The position numbers and the translations under genes were made by a program. From Diphasiastrum complanatum (lineage: Eukaryota; Streptophyta; Lycopodiopsida; Lycopodiales; Lycopodiaceae): a DNA stretch of 64,000 nt. How positions within the stretch are numbered: the stretch's first letter is position 1; each line of letters starts with the position of its first letter. Below are positions 1 through 9,943 of this stretch, piece after piece. The DNA is taken from the NCBI GenBank assembly GCA_029204225.1, contig CM055093.1:27749566-27813565 (forward strand), in the 5' to 3' direction. The notes beneath the pieces were generated by a model, which saw only the letters and a list, made by a program, of their open reading frames with translations, was not told the DNA's origin and did not search any database.

Positions 1-143
1 TGACTGACTGGGCGCATGGTAGCAATATGCGGATAGCGAGGAGCGCAAGGAAATCTGAGGAGCGCTAGGAAACGAAAAAATTCGAAACAAAAATATGAGT
101 CAAAAATGTTCTTTTATACCTACTGAACATCCCATCATTGTCA

Positions 144-408
144 CACGTGTGATGTGACACTTTCAATCCCCGCGCATGTGGTTACATGTGTCATCATATG
201 GACTAGTCACGTGTTAGGACATCACTGGTCCATACAATCATACGGCTGGCACGCAAGTGCAAGGACACGTGTCATGATATGGGCCATTCATGCGTCACAT
301 GATGACTGGTCTGTATGATCATATAGTGGCATGCACGTGTGAGGACATGTGTCAAGATCTGGAGCATACACGTGTCATGCAATGATTTGGTCGTCGTTTC
401 CACACGTG
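144..408. promoter_or_regulatory. Cluster of six G-box (CACGTG) sites
   Basis: CACGTG hexamers start at 144, 208, 266, 334, 369 and 403, most of them followed by T or TG. The hexamer is the classical plant bZIP/bHLH G-box and overlaps the ABRE core. The cluster ends about 60 bases before a TATA box, so the arrangement resembles the U3 region of an LTR or a captured promoter reading to the right. No LTR end or downstream gene could be assigned. Confidence 0.6.
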
Positions 409-470
409 TGGCAATTTTGATCGCACATTTTAGAAACATGTGTATGGTTCAGATCCTTTGAATTAGAGTA

Positions 471-480
471 TATATAAGAG
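471..480 (+). promoter_or_regulatory. TATA-box-like site downstream of the G-box cluster
   Basis: TATATAAGAG lies about 60 bases after the last of six G-boxes. The next recognisable sequence to the right is an unrelated minus-strand RT fragment, so the original transcript is not preserved here. Confidence 0.5.
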
Positions 481-557
481 GGTCATTTTCGGAATTCAGT
501 TTCGCATATCGAGTCCAGCAAACCGACCTGCTCCAAATCCAAAACATACTATATCGC

Positions 558-1640
558 TACCTCCCTCATAGTCCCTTTCAATTTGCAAGCTGAGGTAACA
601 CCTGACTTCTCCCAGATTTACGATCTCAAAATGTTTCGAGATGTCTTCCTTCACTTTAGCAATTAGTTGCTCACTCTTGCAAAGTATCAGAGTGTCATCC
701 ACATACATAGCCACAATGATGATTTGCCCATCTGTAACTCTGACATACACATTGGAATCAGCCAACAGTGGCTTGAATCACAATGATTTCAGGGCTTGAT
801 CCTTCCTCTTGTACCATTGTCGAGCTGACTATTTCAGACCATAAATACTTCTATGCATTTTGCATTCATAATCAGGAAGTGAATTCGAGACATATCTCGG
901 GGGTTGATCCATGTATACCTCCTCGTCTAACTCATCATGCAAGAAGGCTATCTTCTCATCCACAATGTGGATCCTGAGGTCATAAGTTGTTGCATATGCA
1001 AATAACAGTCGTAGGGACAAATGTTTGACAACAGGAGAGAAGGTTTCAGAGTAGTCAATACCATGTCTTTGAAAAAATCCCTTCGCTACTAGTCTTGCCT
1101 TGTATTTTGAGACATTCCCATCCGGTCCATACTTGAGCTTGAAAACCCATTTGCATTTGACAGTCTTGCGCTTATGTGGTAATGGCTGCAACGTCCATAC
1201 CTGGTTCTTCCTCATGGACTCCATCTCTTCATTCATGGCTTGGATCCATTTGTCCTTCTCTGGACATTCGATTGCTTCCTCGAAAGTCTGTGGTTCACCA
1301 CTGAATCCACAAAACTCTTCTGATGTAGAAGCAGAGCTGTCTGGCACGTATCTTGATGGCGCTCTTCGTGGTCTTGTCGACCTTCTAGGAGATCCTCTTG
1401 GGACAACAATGCCTTTGTCTTTGTCTGCACAACTAGGTTCAAAACCATCTTGGTTTATAGGAACTATAGCAGTAGGCTGCCTCTCAAATCTTTCGTCTTT
1501 AGATTCGTCACTCAAATGAGAAGCAACTCAAAACTCTTCGTTTTCATTTTTGTCTTTTGCTCCCTCTGTCATTGGCGGCAGGTCATAGTACTGGCTCTCT
1601 AGAACTTCATAGCTGACAGGATCGTCATTGGCCATTGTCC
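558..1640 (-). pseudogene. Copia reverse transcriptase fragment, same family as element E
   Basis: Reading leftward from about 1640, this encodes the integrase-RT linker, then the copia RT start (the region with KCKWVFKLKYGPDG and the EEVYMDQPP block), and then a YVDD catalytic motif near 680-700. It is closely similar to the RT of element E at 34831-35829. An in-frame TAG at 829-831 and a TGA near 780 break the frame without a frameshift. Similarity to E stops near 558 and near 1640, so gag, protease, most of integrase, RNase H and both LTRs are missing. It is a dead fragment; the protein it came from synthesises retrotransposon cDNA in cytoplasmic particles. Confidence 0.85.
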
Positions 1641-2299
1641 ATAGATCAAGCTGTCATTGGTTGAGCTTCAGTCTTCGCTTGTAGGCCGCAAGTGTTGACC
1701 TGCAGTTTTCTTTGGTCATCTTCATTCGTTACCCAGATGTTGCGATTTGCGGTTTGCAGGTTGTCGGCCTTCGTTATCTTTGTTGTTTGTATGTGATGCA
1801 GTTGCAGTAGCGGCGGTTTGCGGTTCATAAGCTATTAATGCTTTGTGGGTAGAGACCTCAAGTTTCTTCAAACATTAGCTAATCCAATGTTTGGCCTTCT
1901 TCTCTATATTCTAAAAGATATCTTATGAAAACAAAAAAATGTTGAAAATTAAGTCCACAGTTGTCTCCTTGGTGAATGACTAGTTTCTATTTCAAGATTC
2001 TTCCTGCATGCTTATTGATCATTGATCTAGAGTCAGGTGAAACCAACTTTGGTTCTACGTCTGCTCATCTGATACGTACATGAATCATAACTTAGACAGC
2101 CAAATTATTTGAAGAACGTCTACAATGGGCTTCCGGCTGATCTCCAGCAAAGGGTAACCAATCCTATCATATTTCAAGTTCAGATGCTAAGATCAATAAT
2201 TTGAAGATCACTGAAGACTTGGCCATCTTCAAGAACTTCCACGATTTAGAACAACTCGGTAGAAATACACTAAGTGTCACAACAATCTACAGAAATGAA
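1641..2299. other. No recognised feature
   Basis: Short open frames occur but resemble nothing recognisable. Base composition is ordinary for the window. Its left edge is the break point of the RT fragment. Confidence 0.4.
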
Positions 2300-2309
2300 C
2301 TATGTTTTT

Positions 2310-2502
2310 AACAGTGTCGGCTTTTTTGCATTTTTCCAAAATGCGACAGTGTCGACCTTTTTGCACTTTTCTGAAAAATGTGACACTTGCCTTCGGCTTC
2401 TTCCTTTCAACTATTTTGAAGAAGTTAAACTGTTTTAAAGACACTGTCACCTTTTTAAGGGCACTTCGCATTTTTACAAGCACTGTCGCCTTTTTCGCAA
2501 AA
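2310..2502. repeat. Degenerate repeats with a GACAGTGTC/GACACTGTC core
   Basis: Two direct copies of ACAGTGTCGRC followed by a T-run and TTGCAYTTTTC begin at 2310 and 2345. Two more units with the complementary core (CACTGTC followed by RCCTTTTT) begin near 2440 and 2480. Because the core occurs in both orientations, the segment could fold into hairpins. Open frames here on both strands are by-products of the repeats. Confidence 0.6.
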
Positions 2503-2639
2503 TCTCGAAGAGAGAGAAAAATCTTGACAGTCATTTATTTTCAACAAGGAACATTCCAGACACTTCCCAGATTTGCGAAGTGAGAGAAAGCTACTTCACG
2601 TAAAATGCAAAGTGAGAAATTTGCAATGTCCTCATCCAT

Positions 2640-3148
2640 GTCAACATTTCCCGATTCGTTGACCGTATATACAATGTATAGTTGTCACAGAAGCCAAATA
2701 CTTCCAAGTACAATGACTTACCTAATTAGGTGAAAAACATTTATTGTAATTAATCACACTTGTTCACTCACTCTGATCAGAACACAGACGTCTACGACTC
2801 TTCAGTTTCTGATCAGACGATGGCTATCTTTGACACTTGAGGAACTTGCGTTTTCATACTGCGCTTTCAATTTATTTCATGAATAAACTTCTGACTAAAT
2901 CCATTTTTCAGTAATACCACACACAAACTATTTCTAATCTCTTCAGTGGACTGTACTCATTCTGTTTTTGTGAGTATGAACTAATTTATAAGATCTTGTT
3001 GGGCACCAGAACATTTAAGCTGCGATTATACTTAGCATAAACATTCTATTATAATGTGTTTTGCATCTAGTAGCCCATTGTAATGGGAGAGCTGTTCCAC
3101 AAATATTCCTGATCTCTTCTCCATTTGTGTTCTCTATACTCCCTTGCC
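2640..3148 (+). other. Probable LTR remnant of copia element L, left of insertion A1
   Basis: When A1 and one copy of its TTGCC target duplication are removed, this DNA joins at 7944 to a degenerate initiator-tRNA-type primer-binding site (TTGATATCAGATC) and then to a copia gag. That places the sequence left of A1 in the 5' LTR of an older element, called L here. The left LTR boundary was not found and no second LTR copy is present, so this is an inference from order alone. Confidence 0.4.
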
Positions 3149-3972
3149 TGTGAGAAATTGGCAAAAATCTAGCTTGGTATTTTTTATGATAGAAGTTTGT
3201 AAGTGAATCTCGCATGTGTGGAGGATGTTCCCATGTGTGGAGACTCGTAAAGTAAATAAAAATGTTTGATATAGGGGTCTCATAGAATTTCATAGTCAAG
3301 CATTTAGGTGTAGGATGTTGATAGGGTCAAATTTGGCATAGATGGCAAATGATCCATTTCCACTTGTAATGCCACTATTGAGCCAAAATAGAGTAGGAGG
3401 CCAAACTTGTGCCAATTAGAGTGTAGACAAGTGTAATTCTTTTGTTTGATGAAGTTTAAGAGGTCTAATAGGATTTAGAGGTGGAACCATGAGTGGTCCA
3501 ATAGAATTTGAGGTTTGCTTGAAAATGGTCCTATAGAATTTAGAGGTGCATGGATCAATGGTCCAATAGGATGAAGAGGTGGCAAAGTGTGGTCCAATCA
3601 TAGTTAAGCATAGTGGTAGCTCGTGGATCTACTAGTATCATTGTACTCCTCATTTGGATAAAATTGATTTTGAGATTGAGTGGATTTTGAGTGTAAGTGA
3701 TTTTCTAGCTTTCTCTCTCTACCCGAGAGCTATTGATAATTTTCTCTCTCTACCTAAGGAGATCAGCTTGTTTTTACTTAGATTACTTTTGGAACACTTC
3801 CCACATGTGTGAGTGAGAGTTGGAAGTGATTGAATGCATGTAGTAGTGTGTTTTTGCCATAGAATCAAAGATAGATCTTGAATCTCAATCTAGTCTTGAT
3901 CTTGGTGCATCTACACACCTTAGGAGATCACAAGTACATGTTGTGGACAATCCACACGTGTGAAATTCAACA
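3149..3972 (+). repeat. A1 5' LTR (824 bp)
   Basis: Starts TGTGAGAAATTGG and ends GAAATTCAACA directly before the primer-binding site. A CACACGTGTG palindrome sits at 3953-3962, near the U5 end. It is 292 bp longer than the 3' LTR, which lacks the part equivalent to about 3602-3896. Confidence 0.9.
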
Positions 3973-3985
3973 TGGTATCAGATCC
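3973..3985 (+). other. A1 primer-binding site
   Basis: TGGTATCAGATCC follows the LTR directly. It differs at one base from the plant copia site complementary to initiator methionine tRNA (TGGTATCAGAGCC, as found intact in A2). Confidence 0.85.
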
Positions 3986-4728
3986 TACCTAAGGTTACCA
4001 TGCATTTTGATCCATCTAAGTGAAAACTATTCATCAATCTTGAACTAGAAATTGTCAAGGCCCATTTTCCTAGTATCTTGTTTAATTTTGGATCAAAAGA
4101 GATCAAAAGGACATTGATTGGGTCTGACCTGGTACTGTACGGAATCAGGTGCTCAGACACGTGTGAGGAACATCCAATTTCAGTTTGGAAGTTCTCTCTC
4201 ATGCTTGATCCATTTATCTTGCTTGATAGCTTATTTTGAAGCTATTTTTGTCTAGTTTCTGATGCAATCAGTTTCATTCCATTTGGTTGAGCCAATCAAA
4301 AGTTATAATCTTTTGAAGAGGGTTATGTAGGGCACCTAAACCTGGGTGGACACATTTGGTTTGGTCAAGAGATTGCTTGTTTGATCCAAAATCATAGTTG
4401 AATGCTCACCAATCTCATCTATATGTGATCTAGGCACTGTTTTGAGATCTTAGCCATTTTGTTTCATGCAATATCATTGTATTTGAGTCAAATTTGGTTT
4501 CTTAGTGTATTTCACACGTGCTAAGAGTGTTTGATCCTAACTTTTCCCATACTCCATCATTTGATGTGAAGTAGATCTAGTTTTGGAGAGATTGAGATAG
4601 CTAGTGAGAATCATCTCACAGTTTGTTGCAAGATCTTGCATAGGAGATGGTAGCACACCATTATTGGGTCCTATAGTGAGAGAGAAGCAAAATTTTTTGT
4701 TCATCACTTTTATTTATCTCCACTTTAC

Positions 4729-5575
4729 ATGACTTCAATGAGTTCATACTTGTTGCAACCAAGTGAGAGATTGTCTACTTCCAATTATTCAATATGGAAG
4801 TTGAGGATGGAGTCCATCTTGATACTCCAAGATGTGATGGACATTGTACTTGGGATTTAGGAGGAGCCTCAAGTCCTTCAAGAAGTACAAAAATACAAGA
4901 AGAGAGCTACGATGGCTCTCCACTACATTGAGATGAATGTCTCTAATGAGATATTGAGGGAGATTGGTGACTGTTCTACATCCAAGGAAGCTTGGGATTG
5001 TCTTAAGTCCATCTATGAGGCTAAGAACACCTCTAGGCTACTCACTCTTAGAAATCAAATCTTCCAAAGTAGTCAAAAGAGTGATGAGAGTGCATGTAAT
5101 TATGTTTTGAGAGTCAAGGATATTCATAGGGAGCTTGCATGTATTGGTGACTCAATCAATCAAAGTGATCTAGTCCAAGTCATTCTCAATGGCTTGAGAG
5201 ATGAATATGACAACCTTGTCCAATCCTATGCCATTAAGGAGGAGCTACCAAGTTTGGAGGCCCTTCAAAGTGTGCTTATTTCTAAATAATCAAGACAAGA
5301 GTACAAACTCTTGAGGATGGACAAGCTATCAGTCAATCATGATGATGGCAAAGTTCTATTTGCCAAGCACAAAGAGAGGAGTAAGAATCAACATCATCAC
5401 TTATCTAATGACAAAGTTAAAGACCAAGATGGAGAGGAGGAGGATACCTCTCATACTTCTAATTCAAATCTCAAGAAGAAGAAGATCAAGTGCTTTTATT
5501 GTGGCAACAAAGGCCATTATGCCACCAATTGCTTCAAGAAGAAGAATCAACTCAATCAAGCCAACATCACAATGA
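4729..5575 (+). pseudogene. A1 copia gag, with CCHC zinc knuckle
   Basis: The first ATG (4729) opens a Gag similar to the first 270 residues of the intact B polyprotein, including the conserved block with LREIGDC and LVQVILNGL. A zinc knuckle, CFYCGNKGHYATNC (C-x2-C-x4-H-x4-C), is encoded near 5490-5535. Gag forms the particle that packages element RNA. Nonsense codons at about 4858 (TAG) and 5287 (TAA) interrupt it, and a shift of frame near 5570 separates it from the protease frame. This copy cannot make full-length Gag, although the layout shows its ancestor could. Confidence 0.85.
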
Positions 5576-6170
5576 GAAAGAAGACTATATTGCAAGTGAT
5601 GGAGAAGGCTCTCTTATGGCATCAAGCTTCTCCTCTCCCACCTTCAACAAGGATGACTCATGGTATATTGATAGTGGAGCATCTTCGCATATGTGTGGCT
5701 CCAAGCACTCTTTTTCATCTATTATGCCTTATGATGGAGTCAAGAAGACCATATACATTGCAAGTAAGCATGAGTGCAATATTGAAGGAGTAGGGATTAT
5801 TCCCTTGAAGCTTGCATCTTCCAAAGATCTCTTTCTCAACAATGTTCTTTTTGTCCCAAACCTTACAAAGAACATCTCAAGTGTTGGCCAACTTCTTGAT
5901 AGTGGCTTTGATGTCAATTTCAATATTGACAATTGTGTGATCAAGAAGGATGGTGAGATCCTTACATATGGATTAAGATTTGAAGGCATCTACAAATTGG
6001 ATCCAAGTGAGAGTGCAAACTCTCTTGATGTTTCTTATATGTCCAATATTTCAAAGGAGGATGATCGCACAAGATGCACATATCTTCTCTCTTCAAGTAT
6101 TATGGTGTATGATTATTTCTTATTATTCAAAGCATATATTGAAAGCTTTGAGGAGTATTGGAGCTCTTGA
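5576..6170 (+). pseudogene. A1 protease fused to an integrase remnant
   Basis: The frame contains WYIDSGASSHMCG near 5660-5700, the copia aspartic-protease site (DSG), and the conserved protease C-terminal region. It then runs into a stretch (DDRTRCTYLL to LLFKAYIE) that aligns by eye with the integrase core just after its second block (DDYSRYCWVFLL in element B). The integrase HHCC zinc finger and the first catalytic aspartate are missing. A 23-bp deletion relative to A2, near 6139, sends the frame to a stop at 6168-6170. The fusion leaves no complete integrase site. Confidence 0.75.
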
Positions 6171-7176
6171 AGGAATAGCACCATATGAAGTTTTACTCAA
6201 GATGAAGCCTAAGGTTGATCACCTTAGTGAACTTGGTAGTGATTGCTTTGCACATATTCCCTTGGAAACAAGAAGGAAGGATGATCCAAGCTCATGGATC
6301 ATGATTGGATACTCATCCATCAAGGAGGCCTTTAGTGTGTTTACACTCTCTATTTCAAAAGTGATTGTGAATAGAGATGTCACATTGCATGAAGATTCAA
6401 TCTTGGAAGTGGCCGAGATCAAGGCTTCTCAAGAAGCATCACAAGTTATCTCTTTTGAAGGTATTCAAGTTATGATGGGGCCAATGTGTGAGGAGGTGTT
6501 TCTTCTTCATATGATTTCAAGAAGATCTTCAAGATGCATGGCCGAGCCTTTATGTCTCACCTTACATGGCAATGAGGGTCATCTTTCATGTTGTATCTAC
6601 TACAACACATTCACATATGCTTCTCTTCCTTTGCTTGAAATGCTATCTTGCTTCATTGAATTTTTTGGATCTCAAAGTTCAAGAAAAGCTATACTAGTTT
6701 TGTATGATGCTTATGGTGTGGACATGTTTCTTGTCATTATTGACTTAGATGTGTTTCAAATAATTTTTGAAAGAAAGATAATGTATTGTCAAAAGTATGC
6801 TCTTGGTCCTAGTAAGAACAAGATTGAGCTTGGTACTCACTTTTTTGAAAACCATGTTTTCACATGTTTTGAAGAAAATTGTAAACTCCTCTTGAGATTA
6901 AGTAAAGCATCCAAAGTGGACACTTACATCCTTGAGAGAGTAACTAGCCTAAAAAATATCAAGATAGTCTTTGATATCAAGATTAGATCCATCGTGGATA
7001 TAGTTCATTGTATGTGGACTAGTCAAACTAGAAAGCATAATCTTGATAATCATCATTGTTTCACATCTTATGATCTTGATCTCCATGATCCTTATGAGAC
7101 TTGGAAGCCTCAGATTTCTCTATTTATGGTGCATCCATCATGCAAGTGGAACTTTCAAAGCAAAGATCATCATTAA
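6140..7176 (+). CDS. A1 integrase C-terminal remnant plus unrecognised segment in place of RT
   Basis: The first third matches the integrase C-terminal region and integrase-RT linker of other copia elements here (APYEVLLKMKP, HIPLETRRKDDPSS, SRRSSR). After about 6650 the frame stays open to a stop at 7174-7176 but shows no YVDD, no RT_2 block and no RNase H block. I do not recognise this roughly 170-residue segment. A2 carries the same segment with two single-base insertions that break it. It may be a captured host sequence, a very diverged polyprotein tail, or 3' noncoding DNA that happens to be open. Function unknown; no intact start codon in this copy is convincing because of the upstream 23-bp deletion. 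Confidence 0.5.
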
Positions 7177-7397
7177 GCATGGAGGAAGCCCATGATCATA
7201 GTGGCATATTGGTGGAGCACTCTTCAAAGGCATTGGCAAGAGATCTCTACAAAAAGAGATCTTATCATGGATATGGTGAGGGTGCTGCTATGATGGATCC
7301 CTTGGCTGATGTTCACTTCTTATGCATACCAAAGGATCCACTCAAAAAGATTTACAAACTTCTCAAGTGATCTAATACCTTTCCAAGCTATTTTTTT
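7177..7397 (+). other. A1 3' noncoding region
   Basis: The segment between the unrecognised frame and the purine tract. A short overlapping frame (7101-7370) also stays open in part of A2, but without recognisable similarity. Confidence 0.4.
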
Positions 7398-7406
7398 GAG
7401 GAGGAG
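7398..7406 (+). other. A1 polypurine tract
   Basis: GAGGAGGAG directly abuts the first TG of the 3' LTR, where LTR elements prime plus-strand cDNA synthesis. Confidence 0.8.
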
Positions 7407-7938
7407 TGTGAGAAATTGGCAAAAATCTGGCTTGGTATTTTTTATGATAGAAGTTTGTAAGTGAATCTCACATGTGTGGAGAATGTTCCCATGTGTGGAG
7501 AATTGTAAAGTAAATAAAAATGTTTGATATAGGGGTCCCATAGAATTTCATAGTCAATCATTTAGGTGTAGGATGTTGATAGGGTCAAATTTGGCATAGA
7601 TGGCAAATTATCCTTTCCACTTATAATGCCACTATTGAGCCAAAATAGATTAGGAGGCCAAACTTGTGCCAAAAAAATTAGAGTGTAGACAAGTGTAATG
7701 CTTTTGTTTGATGAAGTTTAAGAGGTCCAATAGGATTTAGAAGTGGAACCGTGAGTGGTCCAATAGAATTTGAGGTTTGCTTGAAAATGGTCCAATAGAA
7801 TTTAGAGGTGCATGGATCAATGGTCCAATAGGATTAAGAGGTAGCAAAGTGTCGTCCAATCTTGATCTTGGTGCATCTACACACCTTAGGAGATCACAAG
7901 TACATGTTGTGGACAATCCACACATGTGAAATTCAATA
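7407..7938 (+). repeat. A1 3' LTR with an internal deletion (532 bp)
   Basis: Collinear with the 5' LTR except that about 292 bp are missing at 7860, where GTCCAAT joins straight to CTTGATCTTGG. The terminal dinucleotide is mutated and the palindrome of the 5' LTR reads CACACATGTG here. Confidence 0.9.
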
Positions 7939-7951
7939 TTGCCCCATCAGA

Positions 7952-7965
7952 TTGATATCAGATCA
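7952..7965 (+). other. Degenerate primer-binding site of element L
   Basis: TTGATATCAGATC differs at two positions from TTGGTATCAGAGC. It lies just upstream of a copia gag start and just right of the A1 target duplication. Confidence 0.5.
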
Positions 7966-8017
7966 TAGCTAAAATAAACTGAGAAATTAAGTTTGTTCTA
8001 TTTGTATTACTGTTAAC

Positions 8018-8385
8018 ATGTCTCATATTGGTAACTCTTCATCATCATCCAATGAGGTTAGATTCATTGAAAAGTTCAATGGATCTAACTTTTGCATCTG
8101 GAAGTTAAAACTCCGGATGATGTTGATAGATAGAGATCTTTGGAATGTAGTAGAAGGTGTTGACCTGAAACCATAAGATGGTGATCAAGCAAAGGCATGG
8201 AAGATAAAAGATCAGAAGGCCTTAGCATGTATCACACTCAATCTGACCGACTCCCAAATATTCCATGTTACCACATGCAAAACCTCTAAGGATGCATTAG
8301 ATTTGTTATCAAATTTTTATGAGACTCATGATGTAACCAATAGATTACATCTTAGAAGGCAGTTCTTTACTCTTAGCATGTCTAA
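8018..8385 (+). pseudogene. Element L copia gag N-terminal fragment
   Basis: From the ATG at 8018 the frame encodes a copia Gag N-terminal domain, with the motifs FNGSNFCIWKLKLRMML and LHLRRQFFTL. It belongs to a different family from A, B, F and G. One in-frame TAA occurs at about 8176. Similarity ends near 8385, where minus-strand LTR sequence of another element (M) begins, so only about 120 residues remain. Intact Gag would form particles with element RNA; this fragment cannot. Confidence 0.75.
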
Positions 8386-8559
8386 CCGCTGCATGGCAGT
8401 TTGGTCCCCATTACGGGATGCATGTCCCAACTTACACTATGCGTGCCGTTAAGCTGGAACTCAGACACACTATTACAAAAGCAGTAAAAAGCTCGAAATC
8501 ACCACTAAACACAGAAAGTCATGAACTGTAAGAGAAACTCGGGTTTACTTATTCTAACA
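8386..8559 (-). repeat. Partial 3' LTR of copia fragment M
   Basis: On the minus strand an AAGGGAGAG purine tract is followed at 8559 by TGTTAGAATAAG, the likely LTR start. The other LTR end is lost at the junction with element L near 8386. Confidence 0.55.
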
Positions 8560-8842
8560 CTCTCCCTTAAGCCCTAGTTTTCTTTCTTCAAACTTATCAG
8601 TACTTAGAACTTTAGTGAGTATATCAACTAACTGATTCTCTGCCTTACAATGCACACTATCTATTTCATTAGAAGACAACTTTTCTCTAATGAAATGATA
8701 CTTAATTTCTATATGCTTCATGCATGCATGAAATATAGGATTTTTAGCTAGATGTATAGTGCTCTGGCTGTCACATCTGATCACAGTAGGCTTATTTTGT
8801 GAAATTCCAATGGCTTCTAATATTTTTCTTAGCCAAACACAG
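8554..8842 (-). pseudogene. Copia RNase H C-terminal fragment (M)
   Basis: Reading leftward, it encodes the last part of copia RNase H: VWLRKILEAIGI, then the block with IRCDSQSTIHLAKNP and KHIEIKYHF, then LVDILTK. In place of the usual CDN it reads RCDS, so a catalytic aspartate is kept. It ends GEC-stop, with the stop created at the LTR edge. The frame is open but truncated on the right at 8843, where plus-strand DNA of another family (F') begins. This RNase H belongs to a different lineage from those of B and G. Confidence 0.8.
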
Positions 8843-9289
8843 TTGGATAAGCCAATTAGAAGTTATAAGCTTTTGAAGAGTCGTAGGTAGGGTGCCTAGA
8901 CCTGTGGCAAATCGTGTACACATGTCATTTATTACTTGAATGATCACAAAAATCATCCAAAAGCTACACAATCTCATCTATATGTGATTTAGACAAAACT
9001 TATAGGTTCTAGGCAAATTGTTTCATACAAATAGATTGTATTTGAGTCAATTTGACATTTTTGGAATATTTCACACGTGTGAAATTCAGAGAACCATAAC
9101 TTTTGCCATACTTCATCTTTTTTGATGATTCAAATCTTGTTTTAGAGAGATTGTCAAGCTAGTGAGATCTATCTCACAGTTTTTTTTGCTAAGTCTTACA
9201 TAGGATTTGGTTTTGTACCCTTGATTGGTTCCTATAGTGAGAAGAAAAGCCATTCTTTCATCCATCTTTTTTTATTTCCATCATTCTTT
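8843..9289 (+). other. F' copia 5' leader fragment
   Basis: Closely matches, in reverse orientation, the leader of element F at about 39704-40150. A perfect TTCACACGTGTGAA palindrome is at 9070-9083. The LTR and primer-binding site expected to the left are missing. Confidence 0.75.
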
Positions 9290-9943
9290 ATGACTTCAAT
9301 GGGTGTCTTTCTATTAGAAGCAAGTGAAAGATTGTCAACCTCCAATTACTCAATTTGGAAGGTTAGAATGGAATCTATCTTAATACAACAAGATGTGATG
9401 GATATTGTACTTGGCATTGAAGAAGAACCACAAATTCCTCAAGAAATTCCAAAGTACAAAAAGAGAGCCAGGATGGCTCTGCATTATTTTAAGATGAATG
9501 TCTCAAATGATATCTTAAGAGAAATTGGTGCTTGTACTAATGCCAAAGATGCTTGGGATACTCTCAAGTCTATCTATGAGGCAAAAAATACTTATAGACT
9601 TCTAACACTAAGAAACCAAATTTTTTAAAGTGTACAGAGAAGTGATGAATGTGCTTCAGCTTATGTACTGAGAGTTAAAGACCTCCATAGAGAATTGTCA
9701 TGCATAGGAGACTCCATCAACCAAAATGAACTTGTTCAAGTCATACTTAATGGGTTAAAGGAGGAATATGACAACCTTGTTCAGAGTTATGCCATTAAGG
9801 AGGAGCTACCAAGTTTGGAAGCACTCCAAAGTGTGCTCATTTCTGAAGAATCAAGACAAGAGTATAAACTCTTGAAATTGGAGAGACTGTCTCTCAACAT
9901 TGATGGTAAAGCTCTCTATTCATTCTTGTACAATAAATCATAA
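9290..9943 (+). pseudogene. F' copia gag, one nonsense mutation, truncated
   Basis: The ATG at 9290 starts a Gag of the same family as element F and close to A1 (LSTSNYSIWKVRMESIL, REIGACTNAKDAWDTL, LVQVILNGLKEEYDNLVQ). One in-frame TAA at 9626-9628, apparently from CAA, splits an otherwise continuous frame. Similarity to Gag ends near 9935, before the zinc knuckle, at a junction with a minus-strand RT fragment. The product would be a nonfunctional partial Gag. Confidence 0.8.

Larger units (their letters stand above)
3149..7938 (+). mobile_element. A1: RT-less copia-derived LTR element with TTGCC target duplication
   Basis: The element begins TGTGAGAAATTGG and ends in a mutated LTR terminus (AATA in place of AACA). 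The flanking pentamers TTGCC at 3144-3148 and 7939-7943 are a perfect 5-bp target duplication. The order is 5' LTR, primer-binding site, gag, protease, shortened integrase, an unrecognised coding segment, purine tract, 3' LTR. No RT or RNase H motif is present, so it could move only with proteins supplied by another copia element. Several nonsense mutations, a 23-bp deletion and a shortened 3' LTR show the copy is not recent. A2 at 26714-29131 is a second copy of the same derivative. Confidence 0.9.

Noticed and set aside
1646-1828. 60-codon minus frame beside the RT fragment
   Set aside because: No similarity to integrase at the expected place in the element; likely chance.
2277-2583. Overlapping open frames on both strands
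   Set aside because: Produced by the short repeats; no domain, and both strands open equally.
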